In this document: piece after piece, positions 39,293 through 51,138 of the stretch
Layout: the number at the start of each line of letters is the position of its first letter
Position numbering within the stretch: the stretch's first letter is position 1
From: Protula sp. h YS-2021
Lineage: Eukaryota; Annelida; Polychaeta; Sabellida; Serpulidae
DNA length: 64,000 bases
Direction: 5' to 3'
NCBI GenBank assembly: GCA_949752745.1
Contig: OX457027.1
Span: 76,563,214-76,627,213, forward strand
The notes under the pieces: generated by a model
The model's database searches: none
Told to the model about the DNA's origin: nothing
Seen by the model: the letters and a program-made list of their open reading frames with translations, nothing else
Program-made: the position numbers and the translations under genes

Positions 39293-41624
39293 TGTAGCAT
39301 AGAACCTTTGAAAGGGTAATGTTGCATGCATCACACAACACCTAACAGCAACTTGACCATGAATTTTTATTTATCCAACGAACACATACTCATTTCAAAA
39401 ATAGGTATTATTTCCCCAATAATCAACAGCAGTCTTTTCCATGCCTAGGGGCGCAAGGTAGCTGATAGAATTGAGAGTGTTTTCCAAGTATTCAGCTTTT
39501 GCAGTTTTCTTCGAATTCTACTTTCCAAATTGCTTTTGGTTTTTTGGTAGAAATCGAAAGTAGATTCCATGTAGATTCTGTTAATTCTGGTGTTAGTGTT
39601 GGAGCACTGATTAGGTCGTGTAAATGTTAGGAAAGAACAATAAACTGGATCTGTTCATATATTTGCAAACCGTCGTTGTTTAGAAGAATCTAAAGACACA
39701 ACACTTTCTTTAATTTTAGGCTAGAACAATTGGCTAATAGGAGATACCCGGTTTTCTCCAAGCATGAAAGAAAAAATATTCACAGAAAAAGTACTTGAAA
39801 TTTATACACGCTGATCCAGTGTACTGTGAGCAGGGTGAGATCCTAAGAGGAGTCAGTGACCTACTCATTAAAGATTGCATATTGGCTAATTAACTTTGAG
39901 ACTCAGTCTGCAGAAGGGAAACTGTATCCCAGGAGACCCAGAGTGCAGTTCAACTTAACTATGCAAAGATCCATTTTAAATATGCAGAATGTTGTAGATG
40001 ATATTTAGAAAGCTCCTTTCTTAAGTCATCCAGGGGCAAAAGGACCAGAGTTCAAGTAAATAAAGCTAATTACCAAACTGCTCCATCGTGTAAACAGCAA
40101 GGACACATAGACCCATTTATTTTCTGGTCAAGGTCAAGCTCTTTGAATTTACTGCTATCGGTTTCATAGATCGGAACTAAAATTATTAAAAAAATTGGAA
40201 GGATTTGTGAAAGTAGCCCAACTTAACAACTTGTAACGTAATCGATCTGACGATAAGCCTGCCACAAAATAGGCTATCACGAAATGGTTTTGTCGAGGCA
40301 TAAACAGACGTACTGCAATGTTTCTATGTCTTTCAAAGGAAAAGAGCTATAGAATTCCTCAGCTTACCTTTGCTGTTAGCTCTTATTTCAATAGCTAAGA
40401 CAGGGGATATACACCCTACTTATTATTCACTATCTAAAACAACACGTCATCTAAACAATATCTGACAAATTACAAAGGTTAAGATAAAATCTGTTCAACT
40501 GTTTAATTACTGACCACTTTGAACGCAATTAATCTTGTCAAATGTCATACTATTTGCAGAGTTCTAGAATTTAACAGATCTGAAATTAATACTTATTTAG
40601 ACAAGGGAATTACTCAGTGAAATTTTCTTATAACGGGCACTGATAAGACTGGGCTATATGTGAGTATTAGCGATATCTGCAATTGAAAGCTCACATAGTT
40701 TGTTTGTGCAACTTTTTTACTTTTTTAGTTGAAAATGATTCCTTAACAATGAAAATAATACACAACAAAATAAATCTTGCTGTTGACATCGTTTGCTATT
40801 GATAGAGGCAGAATAAGCCCATGCGGTTCATTTCCTTATGCAATCAATAAATAATTAAATGCGGTTTCGCTGATTCGGCTTGAACGTTCTCAGCATGGAT
40901 CAGTGACAGTGTCTGTTTATATAAAAGTACTGCAAAAAGTCCTGGCAGTAAAATTTATTATATTTTATAATTAATGAATTGATTCTTAGGTGGTGTCTTC
41001 AGTTAAGAGTTTTCGTTTTTGAGCTGCAAAGGTGCCGCAGCAACCGATCAACTAACAAGCTACAGCACAAAAATTACATCAAGTAACGTCACCACGTAAT
41101 GCACGCCATGAACCCATCCACCTAACCACCTATTTACGCAAATGCACGTACAGACGTGCTGAAGGAAAGAAAAAGATTTAAAAGCTTATGCATGAAAGAC
41201 TAATGAGAATACCCAGCAAAGAGGCAGGGACAACGCAGAAGGAATGTGCGTGAAAATGGTTGCAGAACCGAAGGAAAGGCAGTCTGAAGTGTTTGTTCAT
41301 GCGTCATGCTATCAAAATATTTTGAAGAGAAATGATGCTAGCTCGCTTCGTGCATAAGAATAATCCATTGTTGCTTTTGCCCTTCTTTAAAAATCGATTG
41401 AGTTCATTTTTCAAAGATTATTTTACATTCTTGAGTGTGTGACGTATTCAACCTCATATTTCAATTTAAAAAAAATGGTTTTGTGACACTTTGATTTTAC
41501 ATCTTAAATAGAGTACAGACCGTACTAATGTGTAAATTATTCAACGAACAACAAAACACTAAAACTTCTTTATAAATTTCAATTCAAGTAAAGTTAGTAA
41601 CATGATGTAACATGATGTATGCAT
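39293..41624. other. spacer without recognised gene
   Basis: AT-rich. A small direct repeat AACATGATGT sits at about 41600 just before the retrotransposon fragment. No exon supported. Confidence 0.35.
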
Positions 41625-42249
41625 TCGGGTTAGCCATTCGCTCCGACCACGCGCGGAATCTAGAGAAACTTCCAAGTGGAGTGTCGGACAGGATCATGGT
41701 GTTACGACTGAAACTGAACAAAGCTCATTAGCGTCTGCGCACCCACAATGCAGCACACGGACGAAAGCAAAGACGCCTTCTACGAAGAGCTTAACAGAGT
41801 TATCCTGACCGCACAGAGGAAAGACAAGTTTATCATACTTGGTGATTTCAATGGGCGAGTTGGGGCCGGTCACACCACTTAACCTAAGGTGCCACAGCTT
41901 TGGCAAGTGCAATGCCAACGGACACACCTCTTGCTATCAACATGAGCGGCCCACGATGTCTGCATTACCAACACGTTTGTTTCAACAACACGATAAAAAC
42001 AAAACAACCTGGATGCATCCCAGATCAAAGCACTGGCACATGCTCGACCATGTCATCGTACAGCTTGACAGGAAGGACGTGAACATCACATGGGCATTGA
42101 GAGGCAGCGGATGGTTATCAGATCACCTTCTCGTCAGAAGCAAAATGAAATTAAAGTTCGAACCACCTGAGAGAAGACAACGCCAACCCCAAGCGAGAAA
42201 ACTGAACGTAAAAGCGTTCACCTGTGAGGACGAGCTGCATGACATGTAA
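41625..42249 (+). pseudogene. endonuclease (EEP/AP-type) domain relic
   Basis: Two frames carry the pieces. One holds FYEELNRVIL, KDKFIILGDFNGRVG (the LGDFN.RVG metal-binding motif). After a frameshift near 41880 the other holds FGKCNANGH, WMHPRSKHWHMLDHVIV and SDHLLV, the C-terminal catalytic SDH motif. A TAG or TAA interrupts upstream pieces, so it is non-functional. It acts, in an intact element, as the target-nicking nuclease of target-primed reverse transcription. Confidence 0.8.
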
Positions 42250-42559
42250 GACCAGTTATGCTCTGCTCTGAGCGCAATCAGGATCCCTGTTGAGGAGAAC
42301 GCAGACATTGAAAAACTGTGGTAAGACTTCCAGCAGACAACCCTTGGAGTTGCGACTGAAGTACAGGGCTTTGTCAAAAGGAAACACCAGGACTGATTTG
42401 ATGAAAATGACATTGAAACCTCAGATCCTCTCGAAGCATGCATGAAGCGCACCGCAAATACACTGCGTGCAAGCAGTCACCGTCACTCAGTAAAACATAC
42501 CTGGAGCTCAAAAGAGCCACTCGAAGGCGACTGAGAGACATGAAGAACAAATGGTGGGA

Positions 42560-43345
42560 AATCAAAGCTATCAAACCTCAGCAGGCGGCGGACCAACAAC
42601 CCCAAGGCTCTATTTGACGGCCTCAAGGCGTTCTACTGACCACGTTCAAGCGGATCACCTCCGATCCTCACGTCAGACACCACCCTGCTGACAGACAAGA
42701 ACGAGATACTCTCCAGATGGCCTGTCCACCTAACTCTCTGCTGAATAAGCAGACTGCTATGTGTGACGATGCTCTACGCGATATTCCACCATTACCTGTT
42801 AGCTGGACATGGGGCCCAACTGCGCAGAAGTCACCAAGGCCTTGAAACAACTGTCCATTGGTAAAGCTGCAGACCCTGATGGCATACCGCCAGAAGTGTA
42901 CAAATTCGGAGGGGCGCATAGAGCCTCAGCACTGTCGAAGCTGTTCGAAGCTTTTTGGGCAAAGGATGATGTCCCGCAGGACCTAAACGATGCGCCAATA
43001 ATCCACCTCTACAAACGGAAGGGCAAAAGGGCGCAGTGTGACAATCACCGGGGCATATCGCTATTATCAATCGCAGGTAAAATCTTGACCAGGGTTGTAC
43101 TAAACCGCGTCACGGGCAACGTCATCAAGAAGGTGTATCCTGAGTCCCAGTGTGGTTTTCGCAGTGGGCGTGGCACTTCTGACACGATCTTCACATACAG
43201 ACAACTCCAACAGAAATGTCTGGAGCAAAACAAGCCTCTGCACACAGTGTTCGTAGACCTCATCAAAGCCTTCGACACAGTAAGTACAGAAGGACTGTGG
43301 AAGCTACTACACAACATAGGATGCCCAGAGAACATATATGGGAAC
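42560..43345 (+). pseudogene. reverse transcriptase domain relic, 3' truncated
   Basis: The 42637 stop interrupts a linker reading NPKALFDGLKAFY. From 42809 a 186-codon frame is intact: APIIHLYKRKG, CDNHRGISLLSIAGKIL (fingers), ESQCGFRSGRGTSD, QLQQKCLEQNK and motif A VDLIKAFDTVS. It then passes WKLLHNIGCPENIYG into unrelated sequence and a TAA at 43367. Motifs B, C (YADD) and the thumb are missing. The long uninterrupted frame means this half has suffered fewer breaks than the endonuclease half. Confidence 0.85.
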
Positions 43346-45867
43346 TGGACTGAGTTTTTAATATTTTAATGTAACAAAAACTCTTGATGCTTTGTTGGTT
43401 TTAATTTTCGGTGTCTGGAATAAAACCATGTCAATTTTCATAAACTAGACCGAATTCCTAATTCTTTTAATATTTCAATTCTAGTTCTTTTAATATTTCA
43501 CATAATTATAAAATGAAGGAAAAACAGCTAGAACAAAGGTTCTATCGTCAAAATTCATACTGTTTGAAAAAAGCACCGGACAATGTTCTTAAACAATCTT
43601 GTTATGGTCATTTCTGCAAGATGTAAAACAAATAACATGAAAATTGAATAGTTTTATTTAACCGAATCTACCCAACAAAGTTTATAGCCACAGAATCTTA
43701 AGGTTTTGGAGCATAAGCAATGTAAAATGAACAACAGCATCGTCACATCAAGGCCATAATAAACACTAACTAGAGTGATTAAGGCACCTTAAGAGTAATT
43801 ATTACACCAGATACGTTTATTTAATTATCGACCAGAATCGCTTTTAAAATTTTTGTCATAGTTCTAAGTACTCTCCAGAAGCAACATTTTCAACACATCA
43901 CAAGGAAATGACGCGCAGAGCGTATTGAAACTGTGATTTTTCAGCCCTTTTCTCCATTTTGTCCTTGCTTCTTCTCTGAACATACCGACCCCAAGACCGC
44001 CAAATTTTGCACATATGTGGTAATTGACATGAGATTGTGCATCTTGTTTTTTGTTTTCACCTTGTTCCCGGTCGAAATAGTAAAACAGTGATTTGTTTAA
44101 CAAACACGGTACAATAAGCAGTGTCGTTATTACAACTCGGTTTAGGAGGCCACTGAAGAGGACACTGATTTAAAATATACTGTTTTTTATTCACACGCAA
44201 TTTTTAAACTGAATACATGTTTTAAGAGGGCACATTATCAATAAAAGAGTAACCAATTCTAAACAGTGAAGCTCCAGAAAATCTAACTCCTGTTTTAAAA
44301 AGAGAAGACTGTAGGCAAAATGAGTTTGCTGATAACACTCAATAGTCCCTCCTGTCTATACTAATTGCTATTACCGAGGTTGTCTATAATTTCTTTAGGT
44401 AATTATAACAGATGGCTGAAGCAATTCCAATGAAATCAAAACTGTTCAAATAGAACTTTGAATGAAACAGCACACCGTGAAGTGATAAATCATTACAACT
44501 ATCAATAATATGTGTCACATTATATAAACGCTTGTTCCGTCTAAGTCATACGGTTTCTCCACATTTTACCGGCTTTTTTCACTTTTGCTTTAATCACTCC
44601 AAATGCTGTCTCGTGGTCTGTGTGAAGGAAGAAAGGATGGTGAATATTTGTATCTGAGATAACTGTTCAGCCACCAAAATATTCCTACTTGAAAAAGGCC
44701 GGTCAATTTGGCAACAGGCCAAAGAATTTGGTTCCTAGTTCTAAAGCTCGTGGCAAATTCTGTTGGGAGAATACATAAAAACACAAACGCAAAAGAAATG
44801 GGCAAAATTCTGCCTGAAAACTGGGTGCTTCAGGTTTAAGTTGAGGAACTCAAAGTGAAGGTTTTGATATGTATTGTTATGCGTGGCACAATACCAAGCA
44901 CCCCTATTGCGGGTTAAGCGATTACGGGCTGGTGCTCCCCAAGGATGTATGTGTCCTTTGTTCAAAATGCAACATTTAAGTTAAAAAAACTTAAGCACTA
45001 AATAAACCGCATGTTTAAATCGAACTTCGATGTGACAGTTTCATACTGCTTGAGGTTTTCCCCAGGATGCAATTAACTATAAAATTGTGTTTATTTCCTC
45101 AGAAACATGAAGGGATAATTGGTAGATAGCATGCATTTTGTGTTTCTAGCGCCATTTCTGATCTGTAGCTGGAAACAGGTTACAGGACAAACCACGAAGA
45201 AGCATCGTGTTCAATAAAATGCACCTGCAAACCTTAGATGTTATCACCATTTTCTATATATAAATCATCAAAGGTTCTCTTCAATACTATGAAATTGATT
45301 TTCGTAAAATATACATATTAATTTGGGCGAGGTGTTACTTGAACGATCGTCTGCCGCTAAACGCTGTTTTATACCATTAAAATTGACGTTGTGACGTACG
45401 AACCAACAATATATTTCTATTACCCGCCTTTTAAACTATTTCAATAAGTTAACAAAATATTTTATATAAGTGCGTTGTTTTTTAATATTATGAAGCTGCT
45501 ATGTCACGGAAAAGGTGTTTCTAAAACATATCATAATTCGTTGAAGTGGTCATTCGATGCGGTTTTTCGGTGTGATTTCATTTTTACACACCATCTTTTT
45601 TAATGGGAAATCGACTTTTTTAAAGGGTTCGATTTCAAAGCATTTGCGTAAGCGAGTGCAATAAAAATTAAAATCCATATGTTTTTCACTGTACAGATAA
45701 CTCAGCATGTAACACATTTCAGATTTTATCACGGCATATAGATGAAGATGTAAATACGAAGCCAATTTCTCTCTTTTTTCTTGAAACCCACGTTTCTGCC
45801 ATTGTTATAACAACAAGACAACGCAATCGGTGCTTATCTTGTGCTGGAGCAATGACGTCACCAGCGT
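43346..45867. other. spacer downstream of the retrotransposon
   Basis: CTTTTAATATTTCA is duplicated at about 43464 and 43488. The minus strand is open for 74 codons at 44741-44965 without splice support. No gene called. Confidence 0.3.
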
Positions 45868-46105
45868 TCGCTGAAATGCACCACTTTCACTTGTAAAGTA
45901 ATTAAAAATGCACGTTCTTCACTTGGTGAAGATCGCTCAAGTCGCTGAAATGCACGATTTTCACTTGGTGAAGATCGGTGAAATCGCTAAAATGTACGAT
46001 TTTTATATCGTGAAATCACGCAAGTTGCTAAAATGTATGACTTTAACTCGGCAAAGATCGCTTAAGTCAATAAAATGCATGACTTTTCACTTGAAGATCA
46101 GCGTT
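45868..46105 (+). repeat. degenerate 41-44 bp tandem repeat, about 5 copies
   Basis: Units built on AAATGCACGA.TTTCACTTGGTGAAGATCG and CAAGTCGCT recur with AAAATG starts near 45905, 45949, 45990, 46031 and 46072. An earlier weak copy is at 45868. Each unit contains the self-complementary CACTTGGTGAAG-type core. The overlapping 166-codon frame is largely a by-product. Confidence 0.7.
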
Positions 46106-47124
46106 AAAGCTCGGCCGAGTCGCCTGCAAACACGCCCAGACGTGGCGGGGTGCACCAATGGATGGAGTCAGGACCCACCCTTCTCCTCTTTCACTCCTGC
46201 ATTATCTCAAGAGAGATGTTTTTCAACGAGACTGTTATTCAACCCACTACACCCAATGTTTTGGAAAAATTGCCCGATTGTTGTCAGAATCTATATTGAA
46301 GACACACTTTATTATTTTCCGGTTGCCGTTATTACACGGGAATACAGTAGCTCCCTTGTCTTCTGTTTGCAGTTTGTCAATTTTCAACTGCTATCATATT
46401 CCCTATAAAAACTTCAGTGTAATAAGGCCACTTATTTAAAAAAAAATAGTTCGAAGATATTATGAAGTATTTACTTCCATTGCAGTTTTACTCCAACATT
46501 AATAAAAAAAATTGATAGGAGGTCATATTTAAAACTTTTTTGATTTAGAAAAAGTTTCTGGAATGTCATAAAATAAATATTGAGGTAATTAATTTTTTTG
46601 TCAAAAAGTTAAGTGAAATTATAGCGAGCATTCAAATAAAATAAACAATCCATAATTAAACCAAAGAGTATATTATTATATTACGTTAAAAAAACTTTTC
46701 ATAGTCATGGTGTAACGTTTTGTGTTGAGAAGGAATCAAATTCTCACCCGCTCCCCTCCTTACAATGACTTCAATGTTAAAAAACGTATGTTAACAAAAG
46801 CTTTGAAACTGTTCCGTAAAAGCGTCCAGCTAGCTGTGAAATGGTGATCTTAAAAATGTTGAACGCGTGGGCAACTCTTTCCAACAGTGTTAATAAAAAA
46901 AAACTAGTGAAAAAAAAACATTGTGATAGTCAACTTTTAAAAGGATAGACTGGCGTATTTATCCACACTCCCACCCCTTTGTTTAAATTCTAAAAATATT
47001 AGATTTTTAGAAATTTTTGAAACTTGAGTTGAATAATGTTCGAAGTTCGCTCTAGGCCAACCGAATATTAGTTATGCCGCGTTCATCTGAATACCGTTCT
47101 ACGAGCAATCCCAACAGGAAGTCA
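46106..47124. other. spacer without confident gene
   Basis: A GC-richer patch (46110-46330) is open in two plus frames but has no recognised domain. The remainder is AT-rich. Confidence 0.3.
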
Positions 47125-47210
47125 CCAAAGGTGGGCGTCGATTCGAGAGCAATCGACGTAACAGTTACGTCACAATCACGCGCGTTTAACCGCTAAGCCA
47201 ACAACCTTCA
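47125..47210 (-). other. tRNA-like sequence, possible tRNA-derived SINE head
   Basis: On the minus strand TGGCTTAGCGG (47190-47200) fits the Pol III A-box consensus and is followed by TTAAACGCG as in many tRNAs. About 45 nt on, CTCTCGAATCG (47139-47149) partly matches a B box. A full cloverleaf and intact acceptor stem are not evident, so a pseudogene or SINE head is more likely than a working tRNA. Confidence 0.35.
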
Positions 47211-48879
47211 AATACGCATCGGGATGTGTGGATCACGTCTGAGCTGGGCTAAACCTCCCTACTCCTTCCATTGTGAACGCGACAGATAATCTAGCATTTT
47301 CAATTTTAATAAAGAACATTGTGTCATTTATCTTACTAAACTTCCCTCAAAATTAAGATTGAATGATTTCCTATAAATAGTTCATTCTGTTTCATTCACA
47401 TGTGTTAAAGTTGACAAGCTGAATGTGTACACACAACAGTGAATAAAAAAAAATATTCGGAGATCTAATATAATACACATTATAACCGTGAAGCAATTTT
47501 CAACTAAAAATAAACAACGCATTGATTTCTTATGTTACGTACCGGGTTGATGTTTATGACAGCGTGCCATGTGTCTGATCGCTTTGCTGCACAAATGTAT
47601 GTTAGTGACAGCTGAGGTATCACGGAGTCTTGACAGCGTTCACTGCGTGGGCGCAGAACAAAAGTGAAGGCGTGTTCCAAAACAAATTTGCCCCCCCCCC
47701 CCCGACCTCCCCCCTCCCGTCCCTGTTGAGGCGTATCCCGAACCTAGAACCTGGACTCCCGCCAGAAAACTGCACAACTAGCTTATAACATGGGAGACAG
47801 AGCCGATCCCCAATTGGATAACCCTATTTTAGTTCAATTTTCTTTCCTTATTATTATTTCTCTTAATTAAGGCTCCTTAAAGTCCATGGCCTTTTCTTGG
47901 CTTTGTAGAGTACACATACAGGCAGGGCTGTGATATGGTGCATAACTGGGAACAGGTTCAAAATGGAGGGAGGCAGGTGGGAGCAGGTTCCTGAAGCAAG
48001 GTAGGAGGGGCTGGGGGGGGGGGGGGCGGAGTGCAGGATAAGCAATTTATTTACACTGCATTATTTTAGTGTACGCATTAAGTAGACACAAACGATCACA
48101 ACGACTGAATCACAGTTCAATCAATTGCAATGTGATGCTTGATATTTCGCGCAGCGCAAAAAAAAAAGTTGCAGTCGGAGGGTTGACTGTGGATTAACAA
48201 GACCGTCAAGTGACGGTGCCCAGGTGCCGTCGGAGGAACAACAAACGAACTGGCACTGCGATTCTATCAAACTACGGCCTGAGCAACGTTACATAACAGG
48301 TATACCGGTACCTTGGCTTTCTCGGTCACGGTCAAAACTGGAAATTGACCATTATCTCGAAAAAGTTAGACAGAGCGATTTAGAGCTTATTATCGGCAAT
48401 TTGGGCCTAAGATACGTTAAGAGGCGGCTCGGTGACCTCTTCTATCATGATCAAGATCGAAAACCGGAAGTTGGACCATTATCTCGAACATCTCGAACTA
48501 TGAACAACTTAAAAAATGCGTCAAAATTTGGCCACAAAAATGCCAATATTTGGCAAACCGCTAAAAAATGACAGAATTCGACTCAGGCGCACTGGACGTA
48601 CCATTGTTAAAATTTTCAAAGAGAATACAAAAATTGTAGGGAAAATTTATTTTTGGCAAAAATTAGCGAATTTGGAATTTCGCCAATTTGCCAAATTCGG
48701 GAAAATCAAAAGTCGGCTCTAGTACTTTTTTTAGCCCTGACCAAACTACCGTAATGCAAAATTTTGAGCAAATTAAACACACTCTGTGGAAGAAATAGGC
48801 TTTTTCGCGATGGTGGAGATCGGTTCGTCAAATTGGTGAAAAATTGCAAAAATAAACAATGGACATTCCCCCCCCCCCC
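47211..48879. other. spacer with homopolymers and short palindromes
   Basis: C-run near 47691-47703 and G-run near 48013-48026. ACCGTCAAGTGACGGT (48202-48217) is a perfect 7-bp-stem palindrome with a 2-nt centre. The plus frame over 48224-48571 (115 codons) lacks any recognised motif. C18 run near 48867-48884. Confidence 0.3.
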
Positions 48880-49060
48880 CCCCCACCCTGAGTGGGTCAT
48901 ATTTTCACAAAGTTTCACCGCGATCCCATGAAAATTGAAAGAAGAGTAGCAAAAAACAAAAGTTTACAAACGGACGGACAGACGAGTGAGGCCCCACACG
49001 ACAGGTACAACTCATGTGGCCACCTGGGCTACAAACTAGTGACCGCATTCCTGTGTTATC
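48880..49060 (+). mobile_element. possible retroposon 3' tail
   Basis: AAAGTTTCACCGCGATCC, ATGAAAATTGAA, then ACGGACGGACAGACGA and CATGTGGCCACCTGGG resemble the conserved 3' segments of retroposons common in mollusc genomes. It has no poly-A and no ORF. Recognition is by memory of style only. Confidence 0.28.
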
Positions 49061-50387
49061 TGCCGAGTGTGATAACACCCGATCAGTCACAACAAGATAA
49101 GAAAGGCACCAGGGATGTTTTGAATGAAAAGTTTGTTTAGTAAGTTTTTTCTTATTGCTGCTTTACAACTTTGAAAAACAGGTATTGCTTTTCAATGTTT
49201 CGTGCTGCTATGTAAGCGTCGGAGTGTTCACTAAAAACAAGTCGACTTTTTGACGATATACACAAGAACTGTTCACGAAAACGCGTTTACGTTCAAGTAC
49301 CGTCGGAGGCACCAACCTGTTGTTTATTTTATCATTTATTTTATTTTAGCTGCGATACATCTGTTAAATTTATCGTAACATTCTCAACTTGTAAATAAAA
49401 TTAACACGAATCAATCTTGGCTGTTCGATCCTGTTTTTAATACTAACATTCAACAAACATGTTTTAACTCGAAAATAAGAACTACTTTGACAACGATTAA
49501 TATTACATTTTAATCTAGGAGCTGACGACAGAATCTGGGCAAGATTATCTGCGACAACCCAGCCATAAATCTGTATTCAACAACTTAGCTCAAACTGATA
49601 CCCAAATTAAGTTTGAAGCTCAGGGTTCACACTTGCTTGAGCACTGGCTCAAATTTTGAGCGTCAGCTGTTCCATACTGAAAAACTCCGGGGAATTCAAG
49701 ACTTCCGGATGAAATGTTTGTTTGTATAATTTAAATTAGTGAATTAAAGTACTTAAAGCAGATTCGGTGAGGAACCAAACGTTACTCCCTATTTAGTGAA
49801 CTTTACTTGAAGCCACCTCAATGCTGGCTCAAAGTGAACCTGAGTCTAGATTACGTTTGAGCTTAAGTTTTACCCGCTCAACAAACAGATGAAATTCTGA
49901 GTTTGAACGTGAGAATGAGTTTGAGCCACAGATGTGCTCACTAGATAAGAGATAAATTTCAAAAATAAGGTTCGGCATACGAAGAGAATAATATTCACCA
50001 ATTGACAGTTGTTCACTACGCGGAGGTGTTCTCTGATCGGGGTCTGATCTAACCCTTTCAAAGACGCCAAGGAACTCCAGTTTCGGTGTTGTTCAAAAGC
50101 CAACCTCTTCAGCGGTTCGGTCTATTGTGTATGACACCTTTTTACCCCACAGAGCCACTGGAGATTCCGCGAAAATAGTACTCATAAAAGAGAGGAATTT
50201 CTTTTTAAAATATCAATCCGCTCTGTGATTGTACATAACAGATAGGTGTCATCAGAGTTCAGCTGTTTTATAACAACGACTCGAGTTTGAGCTACCGAAC
50301 ATACACTCTACATGTTTACATAACCACGGGTTCAGCCACCTCACGGAAACACAAGTTGTACTAATAACCACTTCTGATTGGTCGGTT
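49061..50387. other. spacer, possible short plus-strand exon
   Basis: A pyrimidine-rich acceptor (CACCTTTTTACCCCACAG) ends at about 50150. The following frame reads ATGDSAKIVLIKERN and stops near 50225, which could be a terminal exon. CTCAAA/TTTGAGC words are unusually frequent over 49580-49930. Nothing stronger. Confidence 0.2.
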
Positions 50388-50661
50388 TCAAGACTTTCGC
50401 AACTCGGCTAAAACTGACTCGTTTTTCAGCACAGATTCCCGGACTGGAAAATCTTCGGCTATCACAAGGTTCGCAGTCTTTGTGTGGAGGGAATTTGCTG
50501 TGTCATTCTTTTTCAGTTCATGCACTTCACCAGTATGTGCAGAAGCGCTGAACTGGTTACCGGTAGATGTGACGTCACAGTCGCAATTTTCTGGAATGAC
50601 GTCATCATTGTCATCCAAGGCACACAGCAAGTTGTCATTTTCGTACGTCGGGAAGTAATAC
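50388..50661 (-). CDS. possible terminal exon, acidic/Asn-rich protein
   Basis: A strong minus-strand acceptor (CTCTTCTGTTTTGTTTTTATAG) precedes 274 bp that are open to TGA. The peptide begins YYFPTYENDNLLCALDD, continues NDDVIPENCDCDVTSTG and ends ESVLKNESVLAELRKS. It is hydrophilic, has a Cys pair CDC, and looks like a cytoplasmic tail. The first base completes a codon from the preceding exon. I do not recognise it. A Cys-rich open stretch lies 60 bp upstream on the same strand and is a possible partner, but no standard donor joins the two in phase cleanly. Confidence 0.35.
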
Positions 50662-50720
50662 CTATAAAAACAAAACAGAAGAGATACTGTTTAAGACATT
50701 TCCCGATAGTGTTTTTCTGG

Positions 50721-50918
50721 TCAGTCACAATCATCAAGCGCTGGGGTGGAGAAACAGTATAAGCCGCACGTGCAGTTCACATAGCAGTTCCCTCGTGCAC
50801 TCTTTTCTAATTTATCAGCCACTTTCCATTTGTACAAGCATTCTGGCTCTACCTGCGTCTTGGTCAATCGCCAAAAAGCTCGATTTTTAACACCAGTTTT
50901 GACCTCATCAACGAAACC
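50721..50918 (-). CDS. possible Cys-rich exon, minus strand
   Basis: Open from just after a TAG (50919-50921) to TGA at 50721. Peptide: EVKTGVKNRAFWRLTKTQ, then VEPECLYKWKVADKLEKS, then GNCYVNCTCGLYCFSTP and DDCD. Five of its six Cys fall in its last 25 residues, like a small disulfide-rich extracellular module. CAG/GTAGAG in the middle would be a good donor. The plus strand of the same DNA has an equally good acceptor (ends 50818) and GTAAGT donor (50939), so the coding strand is undecided. Confidence 0.25.
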   Translation of the reverse strand, partial: GFVDEVKTGVKNRAFWRLTKTQVEPECLYKWKVADKLEKSARGNCYVNCTCGLYCFSTPALDDCD

Positions 50919-51062
50919 CTATGCCTACTCGATACAACGTAAGTGGTTACTCTTACGATCTCTTCCTCTAAATCTCGAAAATCGTTACAGATTTTGCGAC
51001 TTTGAGCTTATTTTTCGACCCCAACCCGTAGACGATGTAGCAGAGGCGTAATTTTATCACCC

Positions 51063-51138
51063 GGATGATGACCTCAAGTTTCAAAGTTCACAGATCATCT
51101 GGATGATGACCTCGAGTTTCAAAGGTCAAAGATCACCA
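51063..51138 (+). repeat. 38-bp tandem duplication
   Basis: GGATGATGACCTCAAGTTTC... (51063) is repeated from 51101 with a few changes. Each copy ends in AGTTCACAGATCA or AGGTCAAAGATCA. Confidence 0.8.
51123..51135 (+). promoter_or_regulatory. DR1-type nuclear receptor site
   Basis: AGGTCA, one-base spacer, AGATCA: one mismatch from the DR1 consensus bound by HNF4 or RXR heterodimers. The preceding copy (51085-51097) is a weaker AGTTCA-C-AGATCA. Function is inference. Confidence 0.3.

Larger units (their letters stand above)
41625..43345 (+). mobile_element. non-LTR retrotransposon fragment, truncated at both ends
   Basis: Collinear remains of an endonuclease followed by a reverse transcriptase on the plus strand, broken by stops (42247, 42322, 42394, 42637) and frameshifts. 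The homology starts mid-endonuclease (AIRSDHARNLEKLP-like) and ends just after RT motif A, before the YADD-bearing part. Elements of this type are often annotated as craniofacial development protein 2-like because the ruminant CFDP2 gene acquired an RTE-clade endonuclease. The clade here (RTE or relative) is inferred from memory of that similarity. Loss of the 3' half is unusual, since ordinary insertion truncates the 5' end. Confidence 0.85.

Noticed and set aside
50819..50938. Plus-strand exon with perfect donor
   Set aside because: Not rejected outright, but not annotated as a feature, because the opposite strand gives a more protein-like, Cys-rich reading. Recorded as a strand conflict.
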